DNA of 6,574 nucleotides, taken from contig CAZYSK010000162.1 of NCBI GenBank assembly GCA_964649415.1, positions 1 to 6,574 of the forward strand. Direction: 5' to 3'. Origin of the DNA: CAZYSK01 sp964649415. Lineage in GTDB: Bacteria; Chloroflexota; Anaerolineae; B4-G1. Below the pieces are notes generated by a model that worked only from the letters and a program-made list of their open reading frames with translations, searched no databases and was not told the DNA's origin. Made by a program: the position numbers and the translations under genes. Position 1 is the stretch's first letter. Each line of letters begins with the position of its first letter. Shown in pieces: positions 1 to 5,803 of this stretch.

Positions 1-1042
1 CCTCGTCGCGGGTGTAGAGGTGGGTGGGCACCTCGTCGGGGCACTCGAATTCGAGAAAGGTGTTGCGATTGATGAAGGCGGCGGGCGTGGCCGTCAGGCC
101 GATCATGCGCCCGTCGAAGTGCTCCAGCACGTCGTTCCACTTGTTGAAGATGGAGCGGTGCACCTCGTCGAAGATGATCAGGTCGAAGGCGGCGGGCGTG
201 AACCGGGGGAACACGTTGCTCAGCGTCTGCAGCGTGACGGCAAAGAGCCGATTGCCCGCGACGTCGTCGATGGTGTGAGAACGGATGCGCGCGCACGGCT
301 CTGTGGGGATGTGGGCCTCGAAGCCCTCGTTAAGGGCTTGCTCCACCAGGGCGTCCCGGTCGGCCACGAACAGGATCTTGCGGGCCTGGTTGCTGCACAG
401 AAAGACGTCGGCCAGGGCCATCGCCACGCGCGTCTTGCCGGTGCCGGTGGCCATGATCAGGAGCGCGCGGCGTTTCTTCTCGTGCTCGAAGGCCTCGCTG
501 ATGCGGCGCACGGCCTCGATCTGGTAGGCGCGGTCGATGATCGCCTGCCTGGGCTGGACCGTGGTCAGGGGCACCTGATCCTGCCGGATATCGAGCAGGC
601 GGCGCAGGTCGGCTGGCGAGAAGAATCCCTGCACCTCGCGCTTGGGCGCGCGGCCCACGTCCCAGAAGTGGATCTGGCGGCCGTTGGTCATGAAGGCAAA
701 GGGCCGGAAGCTCTGCCGCTTCTCGATCTCGGTGACGTAGAACTCGGTCTGGGGCTCGGCCAGCCGGGGATCGACGCTGGTGCGCTTGGCCTCCACCACG
801 GCGACGATCTCGCCGTTGGGCAGGTAGAGCACGTAGTCACACACCCCCTTGGGCAGCTCGACGTCGGGGATGTCCTGCTGCTTGCCCAGTTGGGCCGCAA
901 GCTGGTGCCATGCGTTGGGGTCGTATTGATCGGCGGGGACCTCGACGCCGACCTGGGTCTGGTCGCCCAGATCCCAGCCCGCCTTCTCCAGGGCAGGGTC
1001 GATGAGTTCCTTCCGCGTTTGAGCTTCGGTTGGGCCGGGCAA
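1..1042 (-). CDS. hsdR: Type I restriction endonuclease R subunit (HsdR), N-terminal part, cut by the left edge
   Basis: Translocase/nuclease subunit of a type I restriction-modification complex, which cleaves unmodified foreign DNA after ATP-driven translocation. The minus-strand frame is open for 347 codons to base 2. It opens with TEAQTRKELIDPALEKAGWD, typical of EcoEI-like HsdR N-termini. A PD-(D/E)xK nuclease core follows: D69 in the DYVLYLPNG stretch, then E84-A-K86 in VVEAKRT. The SF2 helicase motifs are Walker A ATGTGKT (198-204, K203), DEVH (292-295) and TATP (317-320). The family is usually well over 700 residues, so more than half lies beyond the left edge. I chose TTG at 1042 because it lies just before the conserved N-terminus and has GAGG 9 nt upstream; an in-frame GTG at 1084 is the alternative. 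No hsdM or hsdS is visible, so they would be downstream on the left or absent. Function is confident from motifs; a related DEAD/DEAH helicase-nuclease outside type I systems is possible. Confidence 0.88.
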   Translation of the reverse strand, partial: MPGPTEAQTRKELIDPALEKAGWDLGDQTQVGVEVPADQYDPNAWHQLAAQLGKQQDIPDVELPKGVCDYVLYLPNGEIVAVVEAKRTSVDPRLAEPQTEFYVTEIEKRQSFRPFAFMTNGRQIHFWDVGRAPKREVQGFFSPADLRRLLDIRQDQVPLTTVQPRQAIIDRAYQIEAVRRISEAFEHEKKRRALLIMATGTGKTRVAMALADVFLCSNQARKILFVADRDALVEQALNEGFEAHIPTEPCARIRSHTIDDVAGNRLFAVTLQTLSNVFPRFTPAAFDLIIFDEVHRSIFNKWNDVLEHFDGRMIGLTATPAAFINRNTFLEFECPDEVPTHLYTRDE

Positions 1043-1111
1043 CCTTACAATCCTCGTCCTTGCAGTAGGATTTCGAGACCACACGCCGTCCGCCAGGTCG
1101 AATCAACGCCC

Positions 1112-1136
1112 TACGTGCCAGGCCGCAAGGCACGTA
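1112..1136. promoter_or_regulatory. Inverted repeat at the predicted hsdR transcription start, possible operator
   Basis: TACGTGCC (1112-1119) and GGCACGTA (1129-1136) are a perfect 8-bp inverted repeat with a 9-nt spacer. It sits directly downstream of the candidate -10 of hsdR, overlapping the expected +1. It could be an operator or a 5' mRNA hairpin. No regulator gene is next to it, so the role is inferred from position alone. Confidence 0.3.
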
Positions 1137-1139
1137 CGT

Positions 1140-1168
1140 AGTATATGCCTTTCTCCATTTTGTGCAAA
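1140..1168 (-). promoter_or_regulatory. Candidate sigma70 promoter for hsdR
   Basis: On the minus strand, TTTGCA (1168-1163) and TATACT (1145-1140) are separated by 17 nt. The -10 matches the consensus at 5 of 6 bases and the -35 at 4 of 6. Transcription would begin near 1133 and reach the hsdR start at 1042 (or 1084) after a short leader. Seen by motif only. Confidence 0.4.
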
Positions 1169-1214
1169 TCGTACTGGACGTGCGCACAATAAAAGTTGGA
1201 GGCCGTACCCCCGC

Positions 1215-1243
1215 TTGACATTCGAGCGGAAGTGCAATAGAAT
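1215..1243 (+). promoter_or_regulatory. Strong sigma70-type promoter facing the receiver and NACHT genes
   Basis: TTGACA (1215-1220, perfect -35), a 17-nt spacer and TAGAAT (1238-1243, 5 of 6). It faces right, with its start near 1250. The first convincing gene start is 1531, so the leader would be about 280 nt and would contain palindromic element A. The two divergent promoters lie back to back between hsdR and the receiver gene. A GGAGGT at 1285-1290 has no ATG or GTG at a suitable distance, so no leader peptide is called. Confidence 0.55.
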
Positions 1244-1358
1244 GTGTACGTGTAACCACATTGGCCCAGGCAGTAGGAACGTCTTGGAGGTAGATACTGC
1301 ACGAACATAGAGCCCGCCCTCACGATCACGGTGTCGGCGGGCGTCGTGTGTTGGCCTC

Positions 1359-1457
1359 AGACTTCCGAGGTCTAGGGCATAGCTCCAAGTCACAGAGATC
1401 GCAGCTTCTGCAAGGTGTTAGGCGGACTGAGTGAACCGCTGAAGACCTCGGAAGTCT
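1359..1457. repeat. Palindrome-bounded element A (99 bp)
   Basis: Perfect 15-bp terminal inverted repeats: AGACTTCCGAGGTCT (1359-1373) and AGACCTCGGAAGTCT (1443-1457). Each arm is itself an imperfect palindrome around AGACTTC-C/G-GAAGTCT. The interior can form smaller hairpins (GCAG-CTT-CTGC; GCGG...CCGC), so a single strand could fold into a branched structure closed by the 15-bp stem. No ORF and no clear target-site duplication. The size and arm sequence match element B at 5362-5458. It resembles a REP- or MITE-like non-autonomous element; the mobilising enzyme is not in the window. Confidence 0.7.
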
Positions 1458-1530
1458 TGTGTGGACACGCAGAGTTGTCTCATCATAGGCGCATTGGGCG
1501 CACATAATATTGGTAATGAGGACAAGTACC

Positions 1531-2178
1531 GTGAAAATAGAACAACCCAAAAGAGTTGTGAGCTGGTCTGTTATAGTCCTGGCAATTGTGATTCTTTGGC
1601 CTATTATTGTCCTGGTTCTTGCAGTATACTTTGGGAACCTGCTCAAGGGCTTCTTGAGGGATATTCACGAACTATCCTGCAGAATAGGCATTGTAAACTT
1701 CGCAGCCAGGAAAGCGCAAGCCGAAGAGGTTTCCACCTTAAGAGCTTCAAGAGCCAAAGAGGGGAGTACTTCAAGTGGACAGCAGAGCGACATGAAGCAC
1801 AAACTTCGTGCTGTGGAAGGCTCTCGCATCCTGTGGGTTGACGATAGGCCTTCGAACAACATTGGTGAGCGAAGCACCTTAGAGCAAATGGGAATCCAAT
1901 TCACTGTTAGTACTTCCACCGAAGATGCTCTGGAAAAGGTGCATCAAGATGATTACGATGCTATCATATCTGACATGGGGCGGCCGCCCGACAATCGCGC
2001 CGGGTATACACTCTTGAGGGAGCTTCAAAGAAGGGAAATGGACGTACCTTTTGTCATTTATTCTGGCTCCAACCTGCCAGAGCACAAAGCTGAGGCCCTA
2101 AGTAGGGGAGCTGTCGGAGCCACGAATAGCCTTCCAGAGCTCGTTGAGCTTGTCAAAAAGGCTCTTCTGGATGCTTGA
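1531..2178 (+). CDS. Membrane-anchored response-regulator receiver domain protein, no output domain
   Basis: A 215-residue protein. Residues ~9-34 form one strongly hydrophobic membrane helix with a basic segment (KIEQPKR) before it, so the receiver is probably cytoplasmic. After a ~60-residue linker comes a CheY-like receiver (~97-215) with the acidic pair D104-D105 (ILWVDDRPSNN), phospho-acceptor D148 (IISDMGR) and switch S178 (VIYSGS). The invariant Lys is replaced by Asn in GATNSLPEL (N199). No DNA-binding or enzymatic output follows; the protein ends after the last receiver helix. GTG at 1531 is preferred because GAGG (1518-1521) lies 9 nt upstream; in-frame ATG 1516 and TTG 1510 lack a ribosome site. 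Base composition is visibly more AT-rich than hsdR or the NACHT gene, suggesting separate transfer. It lies 213 nt upstream of the NACHT gene with no obvious terminator between, so cotranscription is possible. The partner kinase is unknown. Confidence 0.82.
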   Translation: MKIEQPKRVVSWSVIVLAIVILWPIIVLVLAVYFGNLLKGFLRDIHELSCRIGIVNFAARKAQAEEVSTLRASRAKEGSTSSGQQSDMKHKLRAVEGSRILWVDDRPSNNIGERSTLEQMGIQFTVSTSTEDALEKVHQDDYDAIISDMGRPPDNRAGYTLLRELQRREMDVPFVIYSGSNLPEHKAEALSRGAVGATNSLPELVELVKKALLDA

Positions 2179-2391
2179 GAAATGCACAAGTGGTTCAGCC
2201 TGCAAGCGCGCTAACTACGGGTTGCAGCCGACTGCCCAATGTGCGACCGGTATGTGATGCTGTCCCTGACTGGATGGCGTAGAAGATCCTGAGCGCCAGC
2301 GAGCATGTCGGGAACGATCAAGGCGCGGTCTACAAGCCGAGCGGGCCAGTCAAGCAGCAGTCCAGGAATCGGCCCCAGGGAGAGAACCTCA

Positions 2392-5262
2392 ATGAAGATC
2401 TGTTCGCACTGTGGAACCGAATTGCCCGATGAGGCGCGCTTCTGTATGGCGTGTGGGGGAGAACAGCCAATCCAACAGGTGGACGTGCGGACCACGATCG
2501 GCGGCGACGTGACCGGGCCGGCCCTCACGGGACAGTTTTCTGGCCCCGTGACCGTCTACCCCCCACCTTCCGAACCCTGCGATCCTGACGAACTGCGGCG
2601 CTGCTACCTCCACCATCTCTACGAGCGGGTGCATCGCATCGCCCTCTCCGGCATCGACCCGGAGGCGGCCAGCAAGGCCGAGGCGCGGCTCAACCTGGGC
2701 GCGGTCTATACCGCGCTCTGTACCCTCACCCGCGAGGAGTGCGACCGCTTGGCCAACGACGGATCGTACCTGCTGGCCCAGGGCCAGGCCCGGCGCGGGC
2801 TGCCCGGCGGCGGCGAACGCGAACCCCGACGGCTCTCCGCCGTGGCGCAACTGGATCGGCACGAGCGGCTGGTGCTGCTGGGCGAGCCGGGCAGCGGCAA
2901 GTCCACCTTCGTCAACTTCGTGGCCCTCTGCCTGGCGGGGGAACTCCTGGGGCAGGAACCCAACCTGGCCCGTCTGCGAGAGCCGCTGCCGCTGGAGGAC
3001 GAGGACGAGAATGAGGCCAGGGAAAACGGGGAAGACCGGGATCCGCAGCCGTGGCGCTACGGCGCGCTGCTGCCGGTGCGCATCGTGTTGCGCGACTTCG
3101 CCGCGCGGGGCTTGCCGCCGCTGGGGGAGCGGGCCACGGCCAGGCACCTGTGGGACTTCGTCTCCGCCGAGCTGGAGGCCGCCGCCCTGGGCGCTTACGA
3201 GCCGCACCTCAGGCAGCACCTGCAACGGCAGGGCGGCCTGATCCTCCTGGATGGCCTGGACGAGGTGCCGGAAGCTGACCGTCGCCGGGAGCAGATCCAG
3301 CAGGCGGTGGAGGACTTCGCCGCCACCTTCCGCAAATGCCGCTTCCTGGTCACCAGCCGCACCTACGCCTACCAGCAGCAGGCCTGGCGCTTGGAGACCT
3401 TCGAGGAGACGGTGCTGGCGCCCTTTGACGCGGGGCAGATCCGGCGTTTCGTGTCGCGCTGGTACGAGCACATCGCCCTCCTGCGGGATTTCGGCAGCGA
3501 CGAGGCGCAGGGCGGCGCCGCGCTGCTCCAGCAGGCCATCTTCACCAGCGACCGGCTGCGCGCCCTGGCCGGACGGCCGCTGCTGCTGACGTTGATGGCG
3601 TCTTTGCACGCCTGGCGGGGCGGCAGCCTGCCGGAGAAACGGGAGGCGCTCTACGCCGACACGGTGGACCTGCTGCTGGACTGGTGGGAGCGGCCCAAGG
3701 CGGTGCGCGACGCCGGGGGCAACTACGTGGTCCGGCAGCCCAGCCTGGCCGAGTGGTTGCGCGTGGACCGGGACAAGGTGCGCGACCTGCTGGAGGGCCT
3801 GGCCTACGAGGTGCACGCCGCCCAACCTGACCTGCTGGGCACGGCCGACGTGCCGGAGGGGAAGCTGCTCAGCGGCCTGCTGCATCTGAGCCAGAATCCC
3901 GAGGCCAACCCGGCGAATCTGGTCCACTACCTCAGCCAGCGGGCGGGCCTGCTGGTGCCGCGTGGGGTGGGCGTGTATACCTTTCCCCACCGCACGTTTC
4001 AGGAGTACCTGGCGGCCTGCCACCTGACCGACTTCGACTACCCGGAGCGGGTGGCGGAGCTGGCCCGCGGCGATCCCGACCGCTGGCGGGAGGTGGCCCT
4101 GCTGGCCGGGGCCAAGGCCGCGCGGGGGACCGCCTCGGCGGTCTGGTCGCTGGTGGACGCGCTGTGCTATCGAGCGCTGTCCGAGGGAGAGGCCCAGAGC
4201 GGCCCCGATGCCTGGGGGGCGCTGCTGGCCGGGCAGGCGTTGGTGGAGGCGGACGTCAGCCTGGCCTCCGGCGCCGATCGGGACACGGTGAGCGCGCGCA
4301 ACCGGACCAAGGTCCAGCGGGTGCAGGCGCATCTGGTGCGCGTGATGGAGGCGGGCAGGCTCCCGGCCGTCGAGCGCGCCGCCGCCGGCCGCGCCCTGGC
4401 CCGGCTGGGCGACCCGCGCCCCGGCGTGGGCGTGGACCCGACCACTGGCCTGCCGGACATCGTTTGGTGCGAGGTTCCCGCGGGGGCGTTCTTGATGGGG
4501 ACGCGGGCAGAGGACATCCCCGCGCTCGTGGAGCAATTGGGCGGGTGGCGCGATTTGTACGAGGGGGGGATTCCACAGCACGACGTGGTCCTCCCAACTT
4601 ACTACATCGCCCGTTACCCGGTCACCAACGCCCAGTTCGCCGCGTTTGTGCGGGCAGGGGGCTACCGGGAACGCCGATACTGGACGGAGGCAGGGTGGGG
4701 GTGGAGAGAGCGCGAGGGATGGACCGGGCCACGCGAATACGGCGAGCCGCACGAACTGCCCAATCATCCGGTGGTGGGAGTGAGCTGGTACGAGGCGGTC
4801 GCGTTCTGCCGCTGGTTGACCAGGGAGTTGCGCCAGGCCGGGGAGCTTGGGGCCGGTGAGGAGATCGCGCTGCCGACAGAGACGCAGTGGGAGAAGGCCG
4901 CCCGGGGGACCGACGGCCGCGACTATCCCTGGGAGGGCGAGTGTGATCCCAACCGGGCCAACTACAATGAGACGGGGATAGGTACGACGAGCGCGGTGGG
5001 CTGTTTCCCCGGTGGGGTGAGTCCGTACGGGGTGGAGGACCTGAGCGGGAATGTGTGGCAGTGGTGCGGCAGTCTCTACAGGCCGTACCCCTACGATCCA
5101 GGTGATGGGCGCGAAAGTCTGGAGGCAGTAGGGGACCGGATGCTGCGGGGCGGCTCGTGGGGCGGCCATCGGAACGGCGCCCGCTGCGCGTACCGCAACG
5201 GGGCCCATCCCGTCTTTAGGAGCCGCTTCAGGGGGTTCCGGGGCGCCAGGGGCTCTGGATAG
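2392..5262 (+). CDS. Zinc ribbon-NACHT NTPase with C-terminal FGE-sulfatase/SUMF1-like domain
   Basis: A 956-residue STAND-type protein. Residues 4-22 are a C4 zinc ribbon (CSHC...CMAC; C4, C7, C18, C21). Next is a Gly/Thr-rich linker (TTIGGDVTG...GQFSGPVTV, 34-55) and a helical segment (~62-135, including YLHHLYERVHRIALSGID) typical of bacterial NACHT proteins. The NACHT NTPase has Walker A GEPGSGKST (164-172, K170), Walker B LILLDGLDEV (D287, D290, E291) and TSRTYAY (from 321). Its helical half ends near PHRTFQEYLAA (532-542). Residues ~690-956 are FGE-like: VPAGAFLMGT (from 695), PVTNAQFAAFV, VVGVSWYEAVAFC, LPTETQWEKAARG (827-839), GNVWQW, RGGSW (919-923) and GFR (948-950). The paired catalytic cysteines near RGGS are missing. 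ATG 2392 is chosen because it begins the zinc ribbon and has GGGAG 9 nt upstream; the upstream in-frame ATG at 2305 adds a low-complexity stretch with no ribosome site. Likely an oligomerising sensor in defence or signalling; the ligand is unknown. Confidence 0.88.
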   Translation: MKICSHCGTELPDEARFCMACGGEQPIQQVDVRTTIGGDVTGPALTGQFSGPVTVYPPPSEPCDPDELRRCYLHHLYERVHRIALSGIDPEAASKAEARLNLGAVYTALCTLTREECDRLANDGSYLLAQGQARRGLPGGGEREPRRLSAVAQLDRHERLVLLGEPGSGKSTFVNFVALCLAGELLGQEPNLARLREPLPLEDEDENEARENGEDRDPQPWRYGALLPVRIVLRDFAARGLPPLGERATARHLWDFVSAELEAAALGAYEPHLRQHLQRQGGLILLDGLDEVPEADRRREQIQQAVEDFAATFRKCRFLVTSRTYAYQQQAWRLETFEETVLAPFDAGQIRRFVSRWYEHIALLRDFGSDEAQGGAALLQQAIFTSDRLRALAGRPLLLTLMASLHAWRGGSLPEKREALYADTVDLLLDWWERPKAVRDAGGNYVVRQPSLAEWLRVDRDKVRDLLEGLAYEVHAAQPDLLGTADVPEGKLLSGLLHLSQNPEANPANLVHYLSQRAGLLVPRGVGVYTFPHRTFQEYLAACHLTDFDYPERVAELARGDPDRWREVALLAGAKAARGTASAVWSLVDALCYRALSEGEAQSGPDAWGALLAGQALVEADVSLASGADRDTVSARNRTKVQRVQAHLVRVMEAGRLPAVERAAAGRALARLGDPRPGVGVDPTTGLPDIVWCEVPAGAFLMGTRAEDIPALVEQLGGWRDLYEGGIPQHDVVLPTYYIARYPVTNAQFAAFVRAGGYRERRYWTEAGWGWREREGWTGPREYGEPHELPNHPVVGVSWYEAVAFCRWLTRELRQAGELGAGEEIALPTETQWEKAARGTDGRDYPWEGECDPNRANYNETGIGTTSAVGCFPGGVSPYGVEDLSGNVWQWCGSLYRPYPYDPGDGRESLEAVGDRMLRGGSWGGHRNGARCAYRNGAHPVFRSRFRGFRGARGSG
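5158..5262 (+). other. Candidate DGR variable region at the 3' end of the NACHT gene
   Basis: Codons 923-956 follow the FGE/C-type-lectin tail pattern W-N-N-N-x-N-N-A-R-C-A-Y-R-N-x-N-H-P-D-N-R-N-N-N-x-G-F-R known from DGR target proteins. Here the usual Asn/Asp slots read Gly, Gly, His, Asn, Gly, then Ala, Val, Phe, Ser, Arg, Phe. The codons are GGC, GGC, CAT, AAC, GGC, GCC, GTC, TTT, AGC, CGC, TTC. All but CAT and TTT end in C, as expected if only the adenines of AAC/GAC template codons were replaced. The framework codons between them (GCC CGC TGC GCG TAC CGC) look intact. A G/C-rich, A-poor stretch (5233-5256) follows and could be the initiation-of-homing side. No template repeat or reverse transcriptase is in the window; GC-rich codon bias explains part of the pattern. 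Confidence 0.5.
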
Positions 5263-5270
5263 GCCGTCTC

Positions 5271-5298
5271 TCATCTGTCGTTTGTCATCTGTCATTTG
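5271..5298. repeat. Tandem heptamer array, 4 x TCATYTG-type
   Basis: Four contiguous 7-mers, TCATCTG TCGTTTG TCATCTG TCATTTG, start 8 nt after the NACHT stop codon. The type recurs, with different words, at 5804-5832. Such T-rich 7-mer arrays are common intergenic filler in large environmental bacterial genomes; no function is established here. Confidence 0.75.
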
Positions 5299-5303
5299 CC
5301 GAG

Positions 5304-5320
5304 GCCGCGCGAAGCGCGGT
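5304..5320 (+). other. Strong hairpin 1 downstream of the NACHT gene
   Basis: CCGCGC (5305-5310), loop GAA, GCGCGG (5314-5319): a perfect six-base-pair G/C stem, extended by a G-T pair at 5304/5320. There is no T-run, so it is not a classical intrinsic terminator. It lies about 50-60 nt after the candidate variable region; DGR targets often carry a GC-rich hairpin just downstream that promotes retrohoming, usually closer than this. Confidence 0.6.
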
Positions 5321-5328
5321 CGCGGGTG

Positions 5329-5348
5329 GCGAAAAACGGCGTTTTCGC
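5329..5348 (+). terminator. Hairpin 2, possible weak terminator
   Basis: GCGAAAA (5329-5335), loop ACGGCG, TTTTCGC (5342-5348): a perfect 7-bp stem. The T-run is inside the stem rather than after it, so termination is uncertain. It is the only hairpin downstream of the NACHT gene that looks at all like a terminator and is 9 nt from hairpin 1. Confidence 0.35.
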
Positions 5349-5361
5349 ATAGCAGTAGCCA

Positions 5362-5458
5362 AGAATTCGGAAGTCTCTCGTCAGATACCCGGCGACCAGG
5401 CCGACACGTCCTGGCATCAACCTCGCTACGCAGGAGACTTCTGAGACTTCCGAATTCT
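5362..5458. repeat. Palindrome-bounded element B (97 bp), same family as element A
   Basis: Perfect 16-bp terminal inverted repeats: AGAATTCGGAAGTCTC (5362-5377) and GAGACTTCCGAATTCT (5443-5458). The right arm matches the left arm of element A at 13 of 15 positions (AGACTTCCGA then TCT). The interior holds CCAGG...CCTGG and a second GAGACTTC (5434-5441) beside the right arm. Interior sequences of A and B are not alike, so what is shared is the stem sequence and the overall size, which suggests structure-dependent mobility or processing. Confidence 0.7.
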
Positions 5459-5500
5459 GCGTGGTCTCCCCATAGCGTGTGGGCGACGCGAGCGCGCCTC

Positions 5501-5601
5501 AGGTGACCGGCACTTGAACGCAGTCTGGGTGATGATGGTTGTTGATGTTCCACCGCTGAGAGATCACATCGGGACGAAGTTCTTCAAGTGCCGGTCACCT
5601 C
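5501..5601. repeat. Element C: 101 bp with 18-bp perfect terminal inverted repeats
   Basis: AGGTGACCGGCACTTGAA (5501-5518) and its exact complement (5584-5601) bound a 65-nt interior with no ORF. It is a different family from A and B in arm sequence but nearly equal in length. Arms of the type GGTGACNGGCACTT are, from memory, frequent in repeat elements of environmental genomes. A non-autonomous mobile element or a structured RNA are both possible; nothing in the window encodes a transposase. Confidence 0.7.
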
Positions 5602-5642
5602 ACGTGCTGCTATCTCCCCACCTGCCGCCCAGCCGCCTTGCT

Positions 5643-5682
5643 GATTTGCCGATTTGCTGATTTGCTGATTTGCTGATCTGCT
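5643..5682. repeat. Tandem octamer array, 5 x GATTTGCT
   Basis: Five contiguous 8-mers: GATTTGCC, three GATTTGCT, GATCTGCT. On the opposite strand it reads as a Gln-Ile-Ser-Lys-Ser-Ala-type peptide in a 72-codon ORF, a known false-ORF signature of such arrays. Purely intergenic. Confidence 0.8.
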
Positions 5683-5736
5683 GTGCCGTTAGTGCCGTTT
5701 GCCCCATTAGGGCCATTTTCGGGGAGAATCCCAACC

Positions 5737-5776
5737 GATTTGCTGACTTGCCGATCTTCTGATTTGCTCATTTGTC
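5737..5776. repeat. Degenerate second octamer array
   Basis: Units GATTTGCT, GACTTGCC, GATCTTCT, GATTTGCT and CATTTGTC continue the 5643-5682 array in the same orientation after a 54-nt interruption (5683-5736). The drift between units suggests an older or decaying array. Confidence 0.65.
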
Positions 5777-5803
5777 CTTTTCTTTTTGGGCTTTGGTCCT
5801 TGG

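Noticed and set aside
20..1141. Plus-strand open frame of 373 codons across hsdR
   Set aside because: It is a mirror frame of hsdR; the minus-strand reading contains the nuclease and helicase motifs in order, and the plus product has no family features.
1111..1308. Small minus-strand ORF (65 codons from ATG 1308, GAGG 9 nt upstream) before hsdR
   Set aside because: It has a passable ribosome site and four Cys, but it contains the strong rightward promoter, matches nothing I recognise, and runs through the predicted hsdR promoter. Conservation in relatives would be needed to call it.
1285..1480. Leader peptide after the GGAGGT at 1285-1290
   Set aside because: No ATG, GTG or TTG at usable spacing; the only option is CTG, and the frame runs through element A without a recognisable product.
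1461..1841. 126-codon plus-strand ORF overlapping the start of the receiver gene
   Set aside because: It is in another frame from the receiver, has no domain, and ends inside it; the receiver frame carries the membrane helix and conserved Asp residues.
2200..2227. CTGCAA...TTGCAG hairpin after the receiver gene as a terminator
   Set aside because: Only six base pairs with a 16-nt loop and no T-run; too weak to call.
2389..5553. Antisense open frame of 1054 codons opposite the NACHT gene
   Set aside because: It is a by-product of high-GC codon usage. Its translation is Pro/Gly/Gln/Arg-rich without recognisable domains and its last codons run through the intergenic repeats, while the plus strand has clear NACHT and FGE motifs.
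5362..5682. CRISPR array
   Set aside because: The repeats are either inverted pairs bounding ~100-bp elements or direct 7-8-mers without spacers; no 25-40 nt repeat-spacer pattern exists.
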